A stretch of DNA of 64,000 nt from Septoria linicola. Lineage: Eukaryota; Ascomycota; Dothideomycetes; Mycosphaerellales; Mycosphaerellaceae. Within the stretch, counting starts at the first letter, position 1. Each line of letters opens with the position of its first letter. The position numbers were made by a program, and so were the translations under genes. Location: assembly GCA_024114885.1 (NCBI GenBank), contig CP099422.1:1-64000 (forward strand), written 5' to 3'. Positions 33,179 through 47,429 of this stretch are shown here, one piece after another. The notes under the pieces are model-generated. The model made no database searches. It saw only the letters and a list, made by a program, of their open reading frames with translations, and was not told the origin of the DNA.

Positions 33179-35714
33179 TCTTAAGCTACTATATAAAACC
33201 TTTTACTAATAATAGTAATAGTCTATAAATATCTACTAATATAAGAGCTAATCTTTTAGGTCTTCTCTTAATAGACTTACCTAGGTATTTCTTTATCTTA
33301 CCTATTATATAGATCCTATACTTATACTCTTTCTAGTTAGGAATTAGAATTCTTTCCTTTAGGTTAGTAACTTTATAAAGGTTTAAGAGTAACCCTCTTC
33401 TAAAGTATATAAATCTTCTATACTATAGCTCCTACTATTTTAGATCCTTCTCTAATAGAGTAGTATAGGTATTATTAACCTCTATAAGATTATATAGTAA
33501 GTAATATAACTTTTCCTATAGAAGAGGTAATATCTTACTAATAAATAGAATACCTCTAACTAGCTTAGTCTTTATAACTATTTAGCTATCTAGGAAGGTA
33601 AGAGTAAAATTAGGCTTCTAGACTCTAAATTACTTACTAAACTAATCCTATAATATAAGATTTACTCTAAGATTAGGAACAAATAGTATCTTATTAAGTA
33701 GAACTTCTCCTTCTAAGATTCTCTTTATCTATACTAGTCTAGAGTAGGTTATATAGAGGTATCCTCCTCCTACCTTAATCTATACTTTCTTCCTTAGTAG
33801 CTTTACTAATCTAAAGAAGGATAGTTAGTTAGTTATATAGGATAAGATATAGAAATCTAAGAGCTATTCTTAGAGTAATAACTTACCTTTAGCCTTAATT
33901 ATAGAATAGGCTAACTTATCTTAGTTATTATCTTCTAATAGAGAATTATTATTACTTCTAGAACTAGAGTAAGTTCTAGAATTAGAATTAGAACTAGACT
34001 CCTAGGCTGAAAATCCTTTCTTTAGAAGCTTTCTAGACTTTTCTATTCTCTAAAGCTACTTACCTATTCTCTAGATAACCTTCTTTAGCTTATTATATAA
34101 TAATAACTTATAGATAGCTTTCTTAATATATCTAGTATTCCTTAGTAAAGAGGATCTTCTAACTCTCTCTCTAAAAAATAATCTCTAAGAGTCCTTCTAG
34201 TTCTTAGTACTATTTCTCTACTAGGATAGTTTCTTAGTAGTAGAGAGGTTAGGATAATCTTTTAACTAGTACTTCCCTTTCTTATAGAGCTAGTATATTA
34301 GTAAGGACTTTCCTTAGTAGAGTTACCTAGAATAGAATATAGCTAAACCTATATCTATCTTATCTAGATTATCTCTTACTTCTTAGGACTTAAGTAGAAG
34401 GAGAATAGTATCTATATCTAAGAATAGTTAGGTTATAATAGTATCCTTAGCTACTTAGTATAATATAGGTAGAGACTATAGGAGATATTTTAGCCTTTTC
34501 TCTTAGCTCTAGTAGTAAGCTTCCTAAGGATTAATCTTAGTAATCCTCTTACCTAAGCCTCTAAGGTATCTCTATACTTCTCTAATTATCTTATTAGGTA
34601 ATATCCTAAATATAATAAACTACTTAATTAGACCTATAGTATAGGATTTTAGAACTCTATTATACTTGTTCTAGAGAATCACCTATATCTTAGCTACTAG
34701 TATAGTAATATACTATGTCTCTAGCTCTATCTTATTATCTTTACTAATACTATATCTAATACTAAACCTATATACTATATTATCTTTTAAGAAGTATTAA
34801 TTCTAAGTAATATATATCTAGAGACTAGTGTCCTACTAAACTATATATAGGTTCTCTCTAATAATTAGTTAGCTAATTACCTAGAACTAGTTCTTTCCTT
34901 CTAGCTTATCTATCTATAGCTTAAACTATTTCTTCTAGTTAGTTCTATCTAGGATTAGAATCCTTTAGCTCTTCTTGTCCTCCTAGTCTATTATAGAAAT
35001 AGGTAAATAGAATAAATAATTAGTAGAATACTTTAGACTAGCTAAGGATTCTAGAGAAGAGTAATTTCTTATAGTAGAGAGACTAGCTCTAAGAGATAGG
35101 GATTCCTCGTATTTAGGAAATTACTAAGACTTAGATCTTTCTCTCTTAGTAGAGTTTCTATTACTAGGTAGTAGGAAGGCTAAGTAGCCTCTTCTAACTC
35201 TAGTAATACTAGGTATAATAGTAGAGAACTAGGTAGGTATTAATAAAGTAGAAACATACTACTATCTTATAGAGATCTTTACTAACTTATATACTACTAG
35301 GTATAAACTAGCTTTATTAGTAATATAGTTAGGGAAACTTCTAGGCCCTAAATGTTTTCTATAAACTATAAGGGATATAAGTAACCTATACTAATATAGG
35401 TTGCTCCTATTTAGTATATAAACTTAGGCTTATAACCTATTAAAAGTAGAGGGCGTATTATATACTATATAATATTAAAGAGGGTATAGCGTAGTAAAGA
35501 AGAATAGAGGATTAATCTTAAACTAACTTATATATATAGTATAGTAGTAATATACTAGGAACTAAATACAAAGTTAATTAAGTTAGTTATCTAAGAAGAG
35601 AAGAAAGAGAAGCAAGATATACCTCTTACTAAGCCTTAGGTAGATGCCTTAGGTATCTAGAACTATACTTAAATATCTATATCTAGACTAACTATCTAGG
35701 ATATATTCTTAACA
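33179..35714 (-). mobile_element. Copia copy M4, right piece with 5' LTR
   Basis: Continues M4 across the M3 insertion through integrase, protease and gag to the 5' LTR at 35438-35714. AGTAG (35715-35719) follows and is the expected target duplication, because intact X copy A has AGTAG at 13059-13063 in continuous sequence. More heavily RIP-mutated than M3, consistent with being older. Confidence 0.88.
35438..35714 (-). repeat. M4 5' LTR
   Basis: 277 bp from TATTAAAAGTAGAGG to TTCTTAACA. The adjacent primer site is altered to AAGCCTAAGTTT-like sequence (CCCGGG reads CTTAGG). Confidence 0.9.
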
Positions 35715-35798
35715 AGTAGTACTATTATCGAGTATCGATATACTAGTATATATCCTTTAATATAGAACTCTATATAGCTTTACTTTCTAATACTTACG

Positions 35799-38150
35799 AC
35801 GAATACTATTATTAAAGTCGAATAGGAAGCTAACTAGAGACTATATAAGCTTGAAGTCGCTATAGTTTCCTATAATAAGATAGATTTTATCGTTTATAAT
35901 CTTCTTGAAGTATTCTATAGACTAGCTAAGCTTACTCTCTAGAGTAGTTTATCGTATTCTAGGTTTGATCTCGTATTTAACTACTTCGAGGATATCCTTA
36001 TAGAACTACTCGAATACTAGGTAGACTAGCTAAAAGATAATTTAACTACGAACACGCTAGTATTTAGAGTGTTCGCTAAGCTATTAATAGGCAAGATCTA
36101 TATATCTCGTAAGATCGAAGAAGGCGTTAACTTTACTACTATATCGAAGGTATTAATAACGAAGGACGCTATTACTAAAAAGAATATAGTCTATAATATT
36201 AGTATAAAATTATAGTTCTATCTAGTCGAACCGAGGCTCTATCTAAGCGTACCTATACTTATATAGGATATTACTAAAGCTAAGTCCGATCTACTTCTTT
36301 ATATCTCTAGTCTCTATTATACGTTTATAGTAGCTCTACTAGAGAGCCGATTCGTAGTAGAGTTCTATTTCTCTAACTACGAATCGAAGATAGTAGAGGA
36401 ATATAGCTATTATTTTAGTTTACTTCTATATAATAATACCTGTTCTATAGCGAGTATAGACGACCTCGAACCTAGTAGTAAACTTATTTAAGTTCTACTA
36501 TATAAAATATAAGTACTCTTTAGTCTCGATTAGCTATACGTACGATAGGTAGTTATTAAGTATTAGCTCGAGTTCTACGTAGTCTTCTTTAGTAAGCTAG
36601 GTTTATAACGAATAGTACGTTAACTAACTAATACAGTATTCCTCGTATAGTCTAAATAATTTTCTATAAGAGTCTATAAGTACTACGTTAGCTTAGCGCT
36701 TACTATCTAGGTATAACTATTTAATTATATATACGTCTTAGTAGCGGCCTTTAGCCTAGCTCCGAGTAGCCTTAAGAATTACTAGGTCGAATATTAGTTC
36801 CTCTAATCTATCGTTAGAGAAAAGATATAGTTTTAAAGAATTAGTAACCTTCTTTATAGAACTATAGAACTAAGAGTAGATAAGTCTACCTTTAAAGAGT
36901 TTCGATCGTTATAGAGTAAGGCTTATAAGATTATAGGCCTTATAAAGTAGATTCTACTCGTAGAGTATCTATCTACTCCGAGGTAGCTCTCTATTATATA
37001 TCTACTCGAGATACTTCTTAAGATAGTATCGTTTCTATATATAGATATATACTTACTCGTCGTAAGGATCTCGGTTATCGGCTAGTAATTAGTAGGATTA
37101 GGTATAAATCTCTTTACTAATATTAATAAATAGGCGTTTATATTAGATAATATTAAAATCGAGAACCTGCTCTAGATACGTTCTAAAGTTCTCTATTATA
37201 TAGAGTAACGTTAGATATATAAGACTTGTCTTAAATTATAATTTCGTCTCTTTAGCTAAAAAGAATAGTTAAGGCTCTTAGAAGTTACGAAGTCTAGCTT
37301 CCTTCTCGATAATTTTAAGAATCTTACTCTATACCTCGCTAAGATATTCTAGATATAGATAATAGGTAATCGCTCTCTATATTTTATATCCTACTCTTCT
37401 AACTAAGCGATCCTCGATCTAATATACCTTACTATTAATATAGGTATATCGATACGTAGTAGGAAGATATTAAGTATAATAAGTATTATAGAATATATAG
37501 ATAGTAGAGTAGAAGATCCTATCTAGCTAGTAGGTATATTATTCTTTAGTAAGCGAGATAAATTTCCTAGTAGTAGTAGGTATATATAGGAAGAGGACAA
37601 AAACTAATATCTCTATTATTTCTTTAATCCTTCTAAGATAGAAGTAGAGAATATCCTAGAGTAGATTTAACTACGATCGTAGTTATTCTACTTCTTAATC
37701 CTTAGTATAATAATCGGTATAGATATAAAGGTCTATACTAATATTCTACTTTAAAAGTAGTATAGGCTAGTAGCGAATACTCTAGCGTATAAAACTAAGA
37801 TATAACGTAAATCCTAAGAAACTATCGATATCGAAAGCGATATTAGCTTTAGTAGCTAGGATCTACTCTTTATAGAGGTATATATACTTTAGAAAAGATC
37901 TTGTTCTATTTAGCTATAAGGATATACTATAAAATATTTCCTTCTATTAAGGCGCGTTATAACGTAGAAGGTAGTCGGCTATAATTCGTATTAGTATTCT
38001 AAGTAGAGAAGAGAATAGAGCGCTTCTAAAGACTTCTAATAGCGAATAATAGTCTATATTACCTACTTTCTCTAAATATCGAAGACGCTCTATTTTATAA
38101 TCGTCTAATATATATCTATAAAATCTGCCTTATAACTACTAATATAGCTT
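35799..38150 (+). pseudogene. X-encoded protein, copy B, RIP-inactivated
   Basis: Same frame and product as at 13143-15500, with extra stops: the piece equivalent to 13413-13610 has a TAG after ISIKL. Differences from copy A are almost all C/T or G/A. Family not recognised. Confidence 0.55.
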
Positions 38151-39534
38151 CTTAGCTATATACTTATATAGGTCTTATAATACGTTACTACTATCGCTAT
38201 CGTTATTAACTTCGCTACTCTTACTATTATCGCTATCTAACCGATCGTAGTTTCTAGCTTCGTCGTTAGGTTAGTAGGTCGTATCTTAGTCGTTAGAGCG
38301 ACCTAGGCTATTAGGCTAGTCCTAGTCGTTAGCGTAGTCCTAGTCGTTAGTACGATTCTAGTCGTTAGTATAGTTATAGTCGTTAGTACGATTCTATTTA
38401 TTAGCGCGGTCCTAGTCGTCGATATAGTCTCCTATATTTTCGTCTTCTAGTTTATTCTCTCTATCTAGTATACTAATAGAATAGGTATAATATATAGCTT
38501 TACTACTCTCTAGTAACTAGTCGCTAGAGCTTACGACGCTAGAGCTTACGATAGTATTATCGAACTCGGCTATTCGAACTTATAGAGAGTCTATAGAGGA
38601 AGATATATTAGTAGAGTCCCGAGTTAGTAGTATACTACTAGCCCTACTAGATATAGAAATTAGACTATATAAGAGTTCTTCGATATCTCTTAGAGAAGAG
38701 TCTACTATAGATAGGTCTAGTACTTCTAGTAAGTTAGACTAAAGATCTACTCTATATTTATTAGATATTTTACTATTATAGAGATTATTATAGTTATCGA
38801 TAGAAAGAGCGCCTTCTAAAAGCTATACGTTATTAGGATTGTCGAGAAGTAGAATATCTAGAATATAAAGTTAGAGAGATAGTAGAGTAGAAGTTAGTTA
38901 CTCTACGATTATATTAAGATAGTAGATAATAAGATTATCTTATTATTACTAATAGATAGTTACGGCTAAAGTACTATTCTATATAGTATACTATAAACGT
39001 AACTATCGCTATCGTTCCTAGTTATGCTCTCGACGTATATATACTACTTCGGCTACGACGTTAGAAGATAATAGACGACTACGTTTTAGAGGTATATTAG
39101 AATAATATTATATCTCGAAGATAGTAGTTAGGATACGATCTTAACTTTCTAAAAGAAAATATAGGTAGCGATATAGCTAGATTTAAGAGAATTTTACTAT
39201 TACTATAGAAGGCGTATAGATAGTATTAGAGGCTAATTAAAGTATATAGGGTAGCTACTTATAGTACTAAGAAGAATATAGAATACTCTACTAGCTAGTA
39301 GGAGTTTTAATTACTAGCTAGCTAAGTATTCTACTTCTCCTAATCTACTAGAGGTTATCTTCTAAATAAAGACTCTTATAAGTTAGAGCCTCTTTATTAT
39401 AGCTAGGCCCTTTATTATAGCTAGACTCTTTATTATAGCCGGCTCTCTTATTATAGCTAAGCGCTTTATTATAGCTAGGCTATTTATTATAGCCGAGCTC
39501 TTTATTATACCTAGACCCTTTATTATACCTAGAC

Positions 39535-40345
39535 CCTTTATTATACTTAGACCTAATTATAACGCTAAAAGCTACCGACTACGCGACGTAGTTATATAAT
39601 AGTACTACGTCGTAGAGATAAATAGAAGAGTACGTTTAAGAGCTCTATATATATAGAGTATAGAGATATATATTTCTTAATAAGAATTATCTAGTATACG
39701 ACGTTACTATATTATTCTAGAGCGTAATCGACTCTTTATTATACTTAGACCCTTTATTATACTTAGACCTAATTACGATACTAAAAGCTACCGACTACGC
39801 GATATAGTTATATAATAATACTATATCGTAGAGATAAATAGAAGAGTACGTTTAAGAGCTCTATATACGTAGAGTATAGAGATATATATTTCTTAATAAG
39901 AAGTATCTAGTATACGACGTTACTATATTGTTCTAGAGCGTAATCGACTCTTTATTATACCTAGACTCTTTATTATACTTAGACCCGATTACGACGCTAA
40001 AAGCTACTAACTACGCGACGTAGTTATATAATAATACTACGTCGTAGAGATAAATAGAAGAGTACGTTTAAGAGCTCTATATACGTAGAGTATAGAGATA
40101 TATATTTCTTAATAAGAAGTATCTAGTATACGACGTTACTATATTATTCTAGAGCGTAATCGACTCTTTATTATACCTAGACCCTTTATTATACTTAGAC
40201 CCGATTACGATACTAAAAGCTACCGACTACGCGACGTAGTTATATAATAATACTATATCGTAGAGATAAATAGAAGAGTACGTTTAAGAGCTCTATATAC
40301 GTAGAGTATAGAGATATATATTTCTTAATAAGAAGTATATAGGAA
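39535..40345. repeat. X tail tandem array, four units (copy B)
   Basis: Unit starts (ATTATTCTAG or ATTGTTCTAG) at 39711, 39927 and 40143 give a 216-bp period. The 198-bp form in copy A lacks one 18-bp CTTTATTATACYTAGACC module. Each unit carries a dyad centred on the GACGTAGTTATATAATA region. Confidence 0.85.
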
Positions 40346-40377
40346 TATCTAAGCCTAAACCTAAAGATATCCTCTAG

Positions 40378-41125
40378 ACTAGAAGATATAGGAGAGTATA
40401 GAAAATTCCTAGACTAAAGAAAAGTTAAGAAAGAATCTAAGAATTCTATCTAAGAAACTATAGAGATAGATTAGAAGTAGATAGTCCTAAGGTAAACTCT
40501 TAGAAAGAGGAAAGTATCTTAAGAACTTAATAGATTTAACTAGAAGCTAAAGCTAATTAGGCTTAAGTTAGATTAGAATAGTTAGCTAAATAAGAAAATA
40601 CTCCTAGAGTATTAGACTTTCTTCTTAGCTATAAGCTCTATTAACCTAGATATTCTATAGGACTTAGAATTCTTAAAGGAAGTTAAAGAGATTATATTCT
40701 CTACTACTAAAGAAGTAGGAATATATAAATAGAAGGTTCTAATTCTAAGGAACTATAAGGAAGTAGTAAGTAATCCTAAGTAGAGTTATCTCTAGTAAGA
40801 AGCTATTTAGAAAGAGCTAGATATACTTATAAGTAATAATACCTAGACTATAGTAGTCTTACTAAAAGAGGCTAACTTAGTTACTTTAAGATAGGTCTTT
40901 AATATTAAGAGAAAACTTAGTAGTACTATTAAAAAGTTTAAAGTAAGACTAGTTATAAGAAGGTTCTTCTAAAAGTATAGAGTAGACTATATAGAAACTT
41001 TTACTCTTATAGTTAGGTAGGATACTCTAAGAGGATTTATAGCTATAGTCTATAAGAAGAACCTAGTTCTATACTAAGTAGATATAAATAATATATTTAT
41101 AGAGAGTATCCTATATAAGGATATC
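40378..41125 (+). mobile_element. Copia copy H, truncated, first piece
   Basis: A plus-strand Copia body that begins abruptly after the X tail at ACTAGAAGATATAGG, equivalent to 52188 in P. It continues through the integrase-RT linker and early RT to the M1 insertion. Its 5' LTR, gag and integrase are absent. It resumes at 47430 and again at 60375. Confidence 0.88.
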
Positions 41126-41403
41126 TATTAAAAGTAGAGAGCGTTTATAGATACTATACAATGTTAAGGAGGGTATAGCGTAGTAAAGAAGAATAGGGGA
41201 TCAATCTTGAACTGACTTATATATATAGTGTAGTAGCAATATGCTAGGAACTAAATACAAAGTTAATTAAGTTGGTTATCTAAGAAGAGAAGAGAGAGAA
41301 GTAAGATATACCTCTTACTAAGCCTCAGGTGGATGCCTTAGGCATCTAGAACTATACTCAGAAGTCTATATCTAGACTAACTATCTAGGATACATTCTTA
41401 ATA
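41126..41403 (-). repeat. M1 3' LTR
   Basis: 278 bp, from TATTAAAAGTAGAGAGCG to ACATTCTTAATA. Confidence 0.92.
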
Positions 41404-41990
41404 CTCCTACTTATGCTATATAGTCAGATCTTTCAACAGATTATCTATAGCACTCAAATGCTAGTCCTAATCTTAATTAGTTATCAAGTACTTACTTTTC
41501 AGACTAATAACTAGACAGTACTAACTATTAATCTAACAAACTTTCTACACTACTATCTCTTATAAAAAGGTAAAAGAAATGCCTTCTATAAGATCTTCCT
41601 CCTCTCTTATATAGGAGTAGATTGTTCAGGATATAGACTATCTAGTAAGTTACCCCTATCCTTTCTTATAGCTAATTCTAATAGCTCCCTAGATTCCTTA
41701 TAGCCTAGTCCCTTACTTAGTTATATTCTATACAGCTTCTCAGTTCCCTAATAGTCTTTAGAGTATACTATTCTTAGCTGTAGGGATCTTATATCAAGCT
41801 AGGGAGTAGAGTAACTACATACTAGTAGAGGAGATAATAGCTACTATAGAGGAGGTCTTTAATATTAACTAGTACTTAGCCTTAGGAGATATCTAGTTCA
41901 GCTAGGTACTATATAGTAATATTGTAGTTAGTAACAGGTCTGATATTAGTAAGGGCATTTAGGACTTTATAAAGTCTAACTAAGGAGGAG

Positions 41991-44900
41991 TTAAGTAACT
42001 AAAATCTTTCTTTTAGACTCCTCTTAGTTCAGCTCTAAGGCTTAGAGTTATCTTTTGTATATCTCTTATACAAGGTAGAGCTGCCTTATAAACTCCTGAA
42101 ACTATAGTCTATTCTTTAGCTTAGTAAGACTATCTACTACTATCTCTTTTATATTCATATATTCTATAGAGATAAGTCTGTTCCACTAGAGCTTTCTTAT
42201 AGCATTGTATAAGATATTAATATGTTTAGACTTGTTATAAACATATAAGTCCTTAACTAGAGTAAGGGTAGCTTAGTTATTACCTTTTAGCTAAATTAGC
42301 CTAATTCTAGTAATAGTTTCCTAGTTACTAAGGATCCTTAGTTAGTAAGAACATTCTCCTACTAACTCTAGGTATCTAAGCTCTCTTAAAAGAGCACTAA
42401 GGAACTATAACTATTTTATATATACTCCTATAGCTATATATTTAGCTTCTATTATAGATATAGCTACAGATTTCTACTTCTTACTTATCTAGGAGATTAG
42501 TGTACTATAAAGGAAGAAGATATATCTAAAGATTAAGACTCTATTAGTCTTGTCTATTATATAGTTAGAGTCCACATATCTAGTAAGGCAGCCTTAACTA
42601 TTCCTTGAGTATCTTAGACTAAGGTCTAGGTTTGATCTCAGGTATCTAGTTAGCTTCTTTAGAGCCTTTATATATCCTACTATTAGATTACTAACATAGG
42701 AGCTTAATCTTCTAAGGGCAAATAAAATGTCTGGTCTTATAACAGTTACAAGCTACATCTATGTTCCAATAATAGATTAGTACTCCTATTTGTTACACCT
42801 TTTATTATTTAGTCTAGTAGGCTTCAGACTTTTATAGCTGTCTATTAGTAAAAGAGTTAGTAATACAGTCTCTTAACCTATTCCTATCTTAGCTAGGTTC
42901 TCTTAGATATAGTACTTCTAGTTAAGTTTCAGCCAGCCTTGCTATCTGTTTCTTGTTAGTCTTATTCTAAGAATCTTGTCTAGTTCTCTAAGATCTTTAA
43001 TCTTAAAGACCTTACTAAGTTAGTCTTTAAACTAGAGGACATCTTCTAGTCTCTCTATAGTAATAGGTATATTATTAACATAGATTAGGATTATTAGGTC
43101 TTTCCTTTTCTTATAGATTAGAAGATATAAGTCTACTTCTAATTGTCTGAATCCTATTCCTTTTAGCTTTGACACATATAGCTAATTCCAGTCTCTTGCA
43201 GCTTGCTTTAGCCTATAGAGACTCCTTAGAACTTACAAGACCATGCTAGTTAGTAGGTCAACACCTAGTAGTAGGATCATATAGATATCCTTATATAGGG
43301 TGCTCTCTATAAATGCATTATTTATATCTACTTAGTGCAGAACTAGGTCCTTCTTATAGACTATAGCCATAAATCCTCTTAGAGTATCCTACCTAACTAT
43401 AAGGGCAAAAGTCTCTATATAGTCTATTCTATACTTTTAGGAGAACCCTCTTATAACTAGTCTTGCCTTAAACTTTTTAATAGCTCTACTAAGCTTTCTC
43501 TTAATATTAAAGACCTATCTTAAGGTAACTAGGTTAGCCCCTTTTAGTAGGACTACTATAGTCTAGGTGTTATTACTTACAAGTACATCTAGCTCTTTCT
43601 AAATAGCTTCTTACTAGAGATGACCCTACTTAGGATTACTTACTACTTCCTTATAGTTCTTTAGGATTAGAACCTCCTATTTGTATATTCCTACTTCTTT
43701 AGTAGCTAAGAATGTAATCTCTTTAACTTCCTTTAAGAATTCTAGGTCTTATAGGATGCCTAGGTTAATAGAGCTTATAGCTAAGAAGAAAGCCTAATAC
43801 TCTAGGAGTATTTCCTTGTCTAGCTAACTATTCTAATCTGGCTCAAGCCTAATTAGCTTTAGCTTCTAGTCAAATCTATCAAGTTCTTAGGATACTTTCC
43901 TCTTTCTAAGAGTTTACCTTAGGGCTGTCTACTCCTAATCCACCTCTATAGTTTCTTAGGTAGAATTCTTAGATTCTTTCTTAACTTTCCCTTAGTCTAG
44001 GAATTTTCTATACTCTCCTACATCTTCTAGTAGAGGTAGAAGTTATATAAAGAGTTTCTTTCCTTCCTAAACCTATACTAATAGCTAAGAGGGAGGAGGC
44101 TTCTACTAGCCTAGACTAGGAGCACCTAGGGTACTCCTACTAGCTTATAGAGTAGGCTAGCTAATAGTTCTTAGCCTTCTAATAGGTCTTCTTTCTAAAG
44201 CTGAACTAGGGAGATTCTTAATCTTAATATTTAAGTCTAATTCTCTACCTAGCTTATCTTTAAAGAAGATTATATTAGTATACTACTTGACAGCCTTTAT
44301 ATCTAGCTCCTAGAACTTCTATACCTTTACTATATTGTTATAGTATCTAACAAACATAGCATCCTTTCCTCTATTTATTAGTTTGTTACTCCTTGCCTAC
44401 TAAGGCTGTACTCTTATATCTATGTATACTATAGCTCTATATCCCTATACCTTGAGGTAGGAGACTATTAGTTTGATCCTATTAAAAGCTTTATTAGGTA
44501 AGAGCTTGAATTCTTTAATATTAGGTCTATTTAAAAGCTTGTTCCTTATATACACCTATGCTTCAAGGGCTTCTAGCTAAAACTTAATAGGCATCTTGCT
44601 TTCTTTAAGCATTGCTCTAATAGAGGCCTCTAATGTTTAGATAGACCTCTTAACTACTCTATTCTAGAGTGAATTATAGGCCTTAGTTAGCTTAAGGGTG
44701 ATTCTAAAGTCCTTCTCCTACTATTTAATTAAAGTAGTGATCTCTCTAGCATTGTTAGCCCTTACAGACTTAAGGAGTACTACTAACTACCTTTCTACCT
44801 TGATCCTCTAGTTCTAAAGAGTAGTTAGTATATCTAATCTAGCCTTAAGTAGAAATGCCTATTTCTTTCTTAAGAAGTTATTAATAATCTTAAGCTACTA

Positions 44901-47027
44901 TATAAAACCTTTTACTAATAATAGTAATAGTCTATAGATATCTACTAATATAAGGGCTAATCTTTCAGGTCTTCTCTTAATAAACTTGCCTAGGTGTTTC
45001 TTTATCTTACCTATTATATAGATCCTATACTTATACTCTTCCTAGTTAGGAATTAGAATTCTTTCCTTTAGGTTAGTAACTTTATAAAGGTTTAAGAGTA
45101 ACCCTCTTCTAAAGTATGTAAATCTTCTATACTATAGCTTCTACTGTTTTAGATCCTTCTCTAATAGGGTAGTATAGGTATTGTTAACCTCTATAGGATT
45201 ATATAGTAAGTAATATAACTTTTCCTATAGGAGAGGTAATATCTTACTAACAAATAGAACACCTCTAACTAGCTTGGTCTTTATAACTATTTAGCTATCT
45301 AGGGAGGTAAGAGTAAAATTAGGCTTCTAGACTCTAAATTGCTTACTAAACTAATCCTATAATATAAGATTTACTCTAAGATTAGGAACAAATAGTACCT
45401 TATTAAGTAGAACTTCTCCTCCTAAGATTCCCTTTATCTATACTAGTCTAGAGTAGGTTGTATAGAGGTATCCTCCTCCTACCTTGATCTATACTTTCTT
45501 CCTTAGTAGCTTTACTAATCTGAAGAAGGACAGTTAGTTAGTTATATAGGATGAGGCATAGGAATCTAAGAGCTATTCTTAGGGTAACAACTTACCTTTA
45601 GCCTTAATTATAGAATAGGCCAACTTATCTTAGTTATTATCTTCTAATAGGGAATCATTATTACTTCTAGAACTAGAGTAAGTTCTAGAATCAGAACTAG
45701 AACTAGACTCCTAGGCTGAAAATCCTTTCTTTAGAAGCTTTCTAGACTTTTCTATCCTTTAAAGCTACTTGCCTATTTTCTAGATAACCTTCTTTAGCTT
45801 ATTATATAATAATAACTTATAGACAGCTTTCTTAATATATCTAGCATTCCTTAGTAAAAAGGATCTTCTAACCCTCCCTCTAAGGAATAATCTCTAAGGG
45901 TCCTTCTAGTTCTTAGTACTATTTCTCTACTAGGACAGTTTCTTAGTAGTAGAGAGGTTAGGACAATCCTTCAACTAGTGCTTCCCTTTCTTATAGAGCT
46001 AGTATATTAGTAGGGACTTTCCTTAGTAGGGCTGCCTAGAATAGAATATAGCTAGACCTATGTCTATCTTGTCTAGATTGTCTCTTACCTCTTAGAACTT
46101 AAGTAGAAGGAGAATAGTGTCTATATCTAAGGATAGTTAGGTTATAATAGTATCCTTAGCTACTTAGTATAATATAGGTAGGGACTATAGAAGATGTTTC
46201 AGCCTTTTCTCTTAGCTCTAGTAGTAGGCTTCCTAAGGATTAATCTTAGTAATCCTCTTACCTAGGCCTCTAAGGTGTCTCTATGCTTCCCTAATTATCT
46301 TATTAGGTAACATCCTAAATATAATAAACTACTTAATTAGACCTATAGTATAGGACTTTAGGACTCTATTATACTTGTTCTAGAGAATCACCTATATCTT
46401 AGCTACTAGTATAGTAACATACTATATCTCTAGCTCTATCTTATTATCTTTACTAATACTGTATCTAATACTAAACCTATATACTATATTATCTTTTAAG
46501 AAGTGTTGATTCTAAGTGACATATATCTAAAGACTAGTGTCCTACTAAACTATGCATAGGTTCCCTCTAACAATTAGTTAGCTGATTGCCTAGAACTAGT
46601 CCTTTCCTTCTAGCTTGTCTATCTATAGCTTGAACTATCTCTTCTAGTTAGTTCTGTCTAGGATTAGAATCCTTTAGCTCTTCTTGTCCTCTTAGTCTAT
46701 TATAGAAATAGGTAAATAGAATAAATAATTAGTAGAATGCTTCAGACTAGCTAAGGATTCTAGAGAAGGGTAATTTCTTATAGTAGAGAGACTAGCTCTA
46801 AGGGACAAGGATTCCTCGTATTTAGGAAATTACTAAGACTTAGATCTTTCTCTCTTAGTAGAGTTTCTATTACTAGGTAGTAGGAAGGCCAAGTAGCCTC
46901 TTCTAACTCTAGTGATACTAGGTACAATAGTAGAGAACTAGGCAGGTATTAATAAAGCAGAAACATACTACTATCTTATAGAGATCTTTACTAACTTGTA
47001 TACTACTAGGTATAAACTAGCTTCGTT
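41991..47027 (-). pseudogene. M1 Copia gag-pol, RIP-inactivated
   Basis: The minus-strand polyprotein is collinear with that of P, with gag near 47027, then protease, integrase, RT, and RNase H toward 41991. Fewer converted stops than M2-M4, but still many, so no product is expected. The frame is uninterrupted by indels as far as I could follow by comparison with P. Confidence 0.82.
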
Positions 47028-47146
47028 AGTAATATAGTTAGGGAAACTTCTAGGCCCTAAATGTTTTCTATAAACTGTAAGGGATATAAGTAACCTATAC
47101 TAATATAGGTTACTCCTATTTAGTGCATAAACCCGGGCTTATAACC

Positions 47147-47424
47147 TATTAAAAGTAGAGGGCGTTTATAGATACTACATAATGTTAAGGAGGGTATAGC
47201 GTAGTAAAGAAGAATAGGGGATCAATCTTAAACTAACTTATACATATAGTGTAGTAGTAATATGCTAGGAACTAAATACAAAGTTAATTAAGTTAGTTAT
47301 CTAAGAAGAGAAGAGAGAGAAGCAAGATATACCTCTTGCTAAGCCTCAGGTAGATGCCTTAGGCATCTAGAACTATGCTTAGAAGTCTATATCTAGACTA
47401 ACTATCTAGGATACATTCTTAACA
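47147..47424 (-). repeat. M1 5' LTR
   Basis: 278 bp ending CATTCTTAACA, then the ATATC duplication. Confidence 0.92.
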
Positions 47425-47429
47425 ATATC

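Larger units (their letters stand above)
35715..40377 (+). repeat. Repeat family X, copy B
   Basis: Collinear with copy A from 13059, with many transitions and without the Helitron. It contains the X frame (35799 to about 38150), the hexapeptide repeat (about 38300-38425), the hairpin (about 39288-39340), the 18-bp minisatellite (39391-39553) and four tail units. Ends at CCTCTAG (40371-40377). It shows the uninterrupted Helitron target three times, for example at 39705-39720. Confidence 0.88.
41126..47424 (-). mobile_element. Copia-family LTR retrotransposon M1, complete and lightly mutated
   Basis: 6299 bp with 278-bp LTRs (41126-41403 and 47147-47424) and target duplication ATATC (41121-41125 and 47425-47429), inserted in the RT region of H. 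It keeps many CA and TG dinucleotides and, with P, is the least RIP-damaged copy. The primer site at 47132-47146 is intact in its CCCGGGCTTATAACC form. Confidence 0.94.

Noticed and set aside
25878..35714. M3 and M4 as two tandem complete Copia copies
   Set aside because: The AATAA duplication places M3 inside M4, and M4 lacks its 3' LTR and half of pol.
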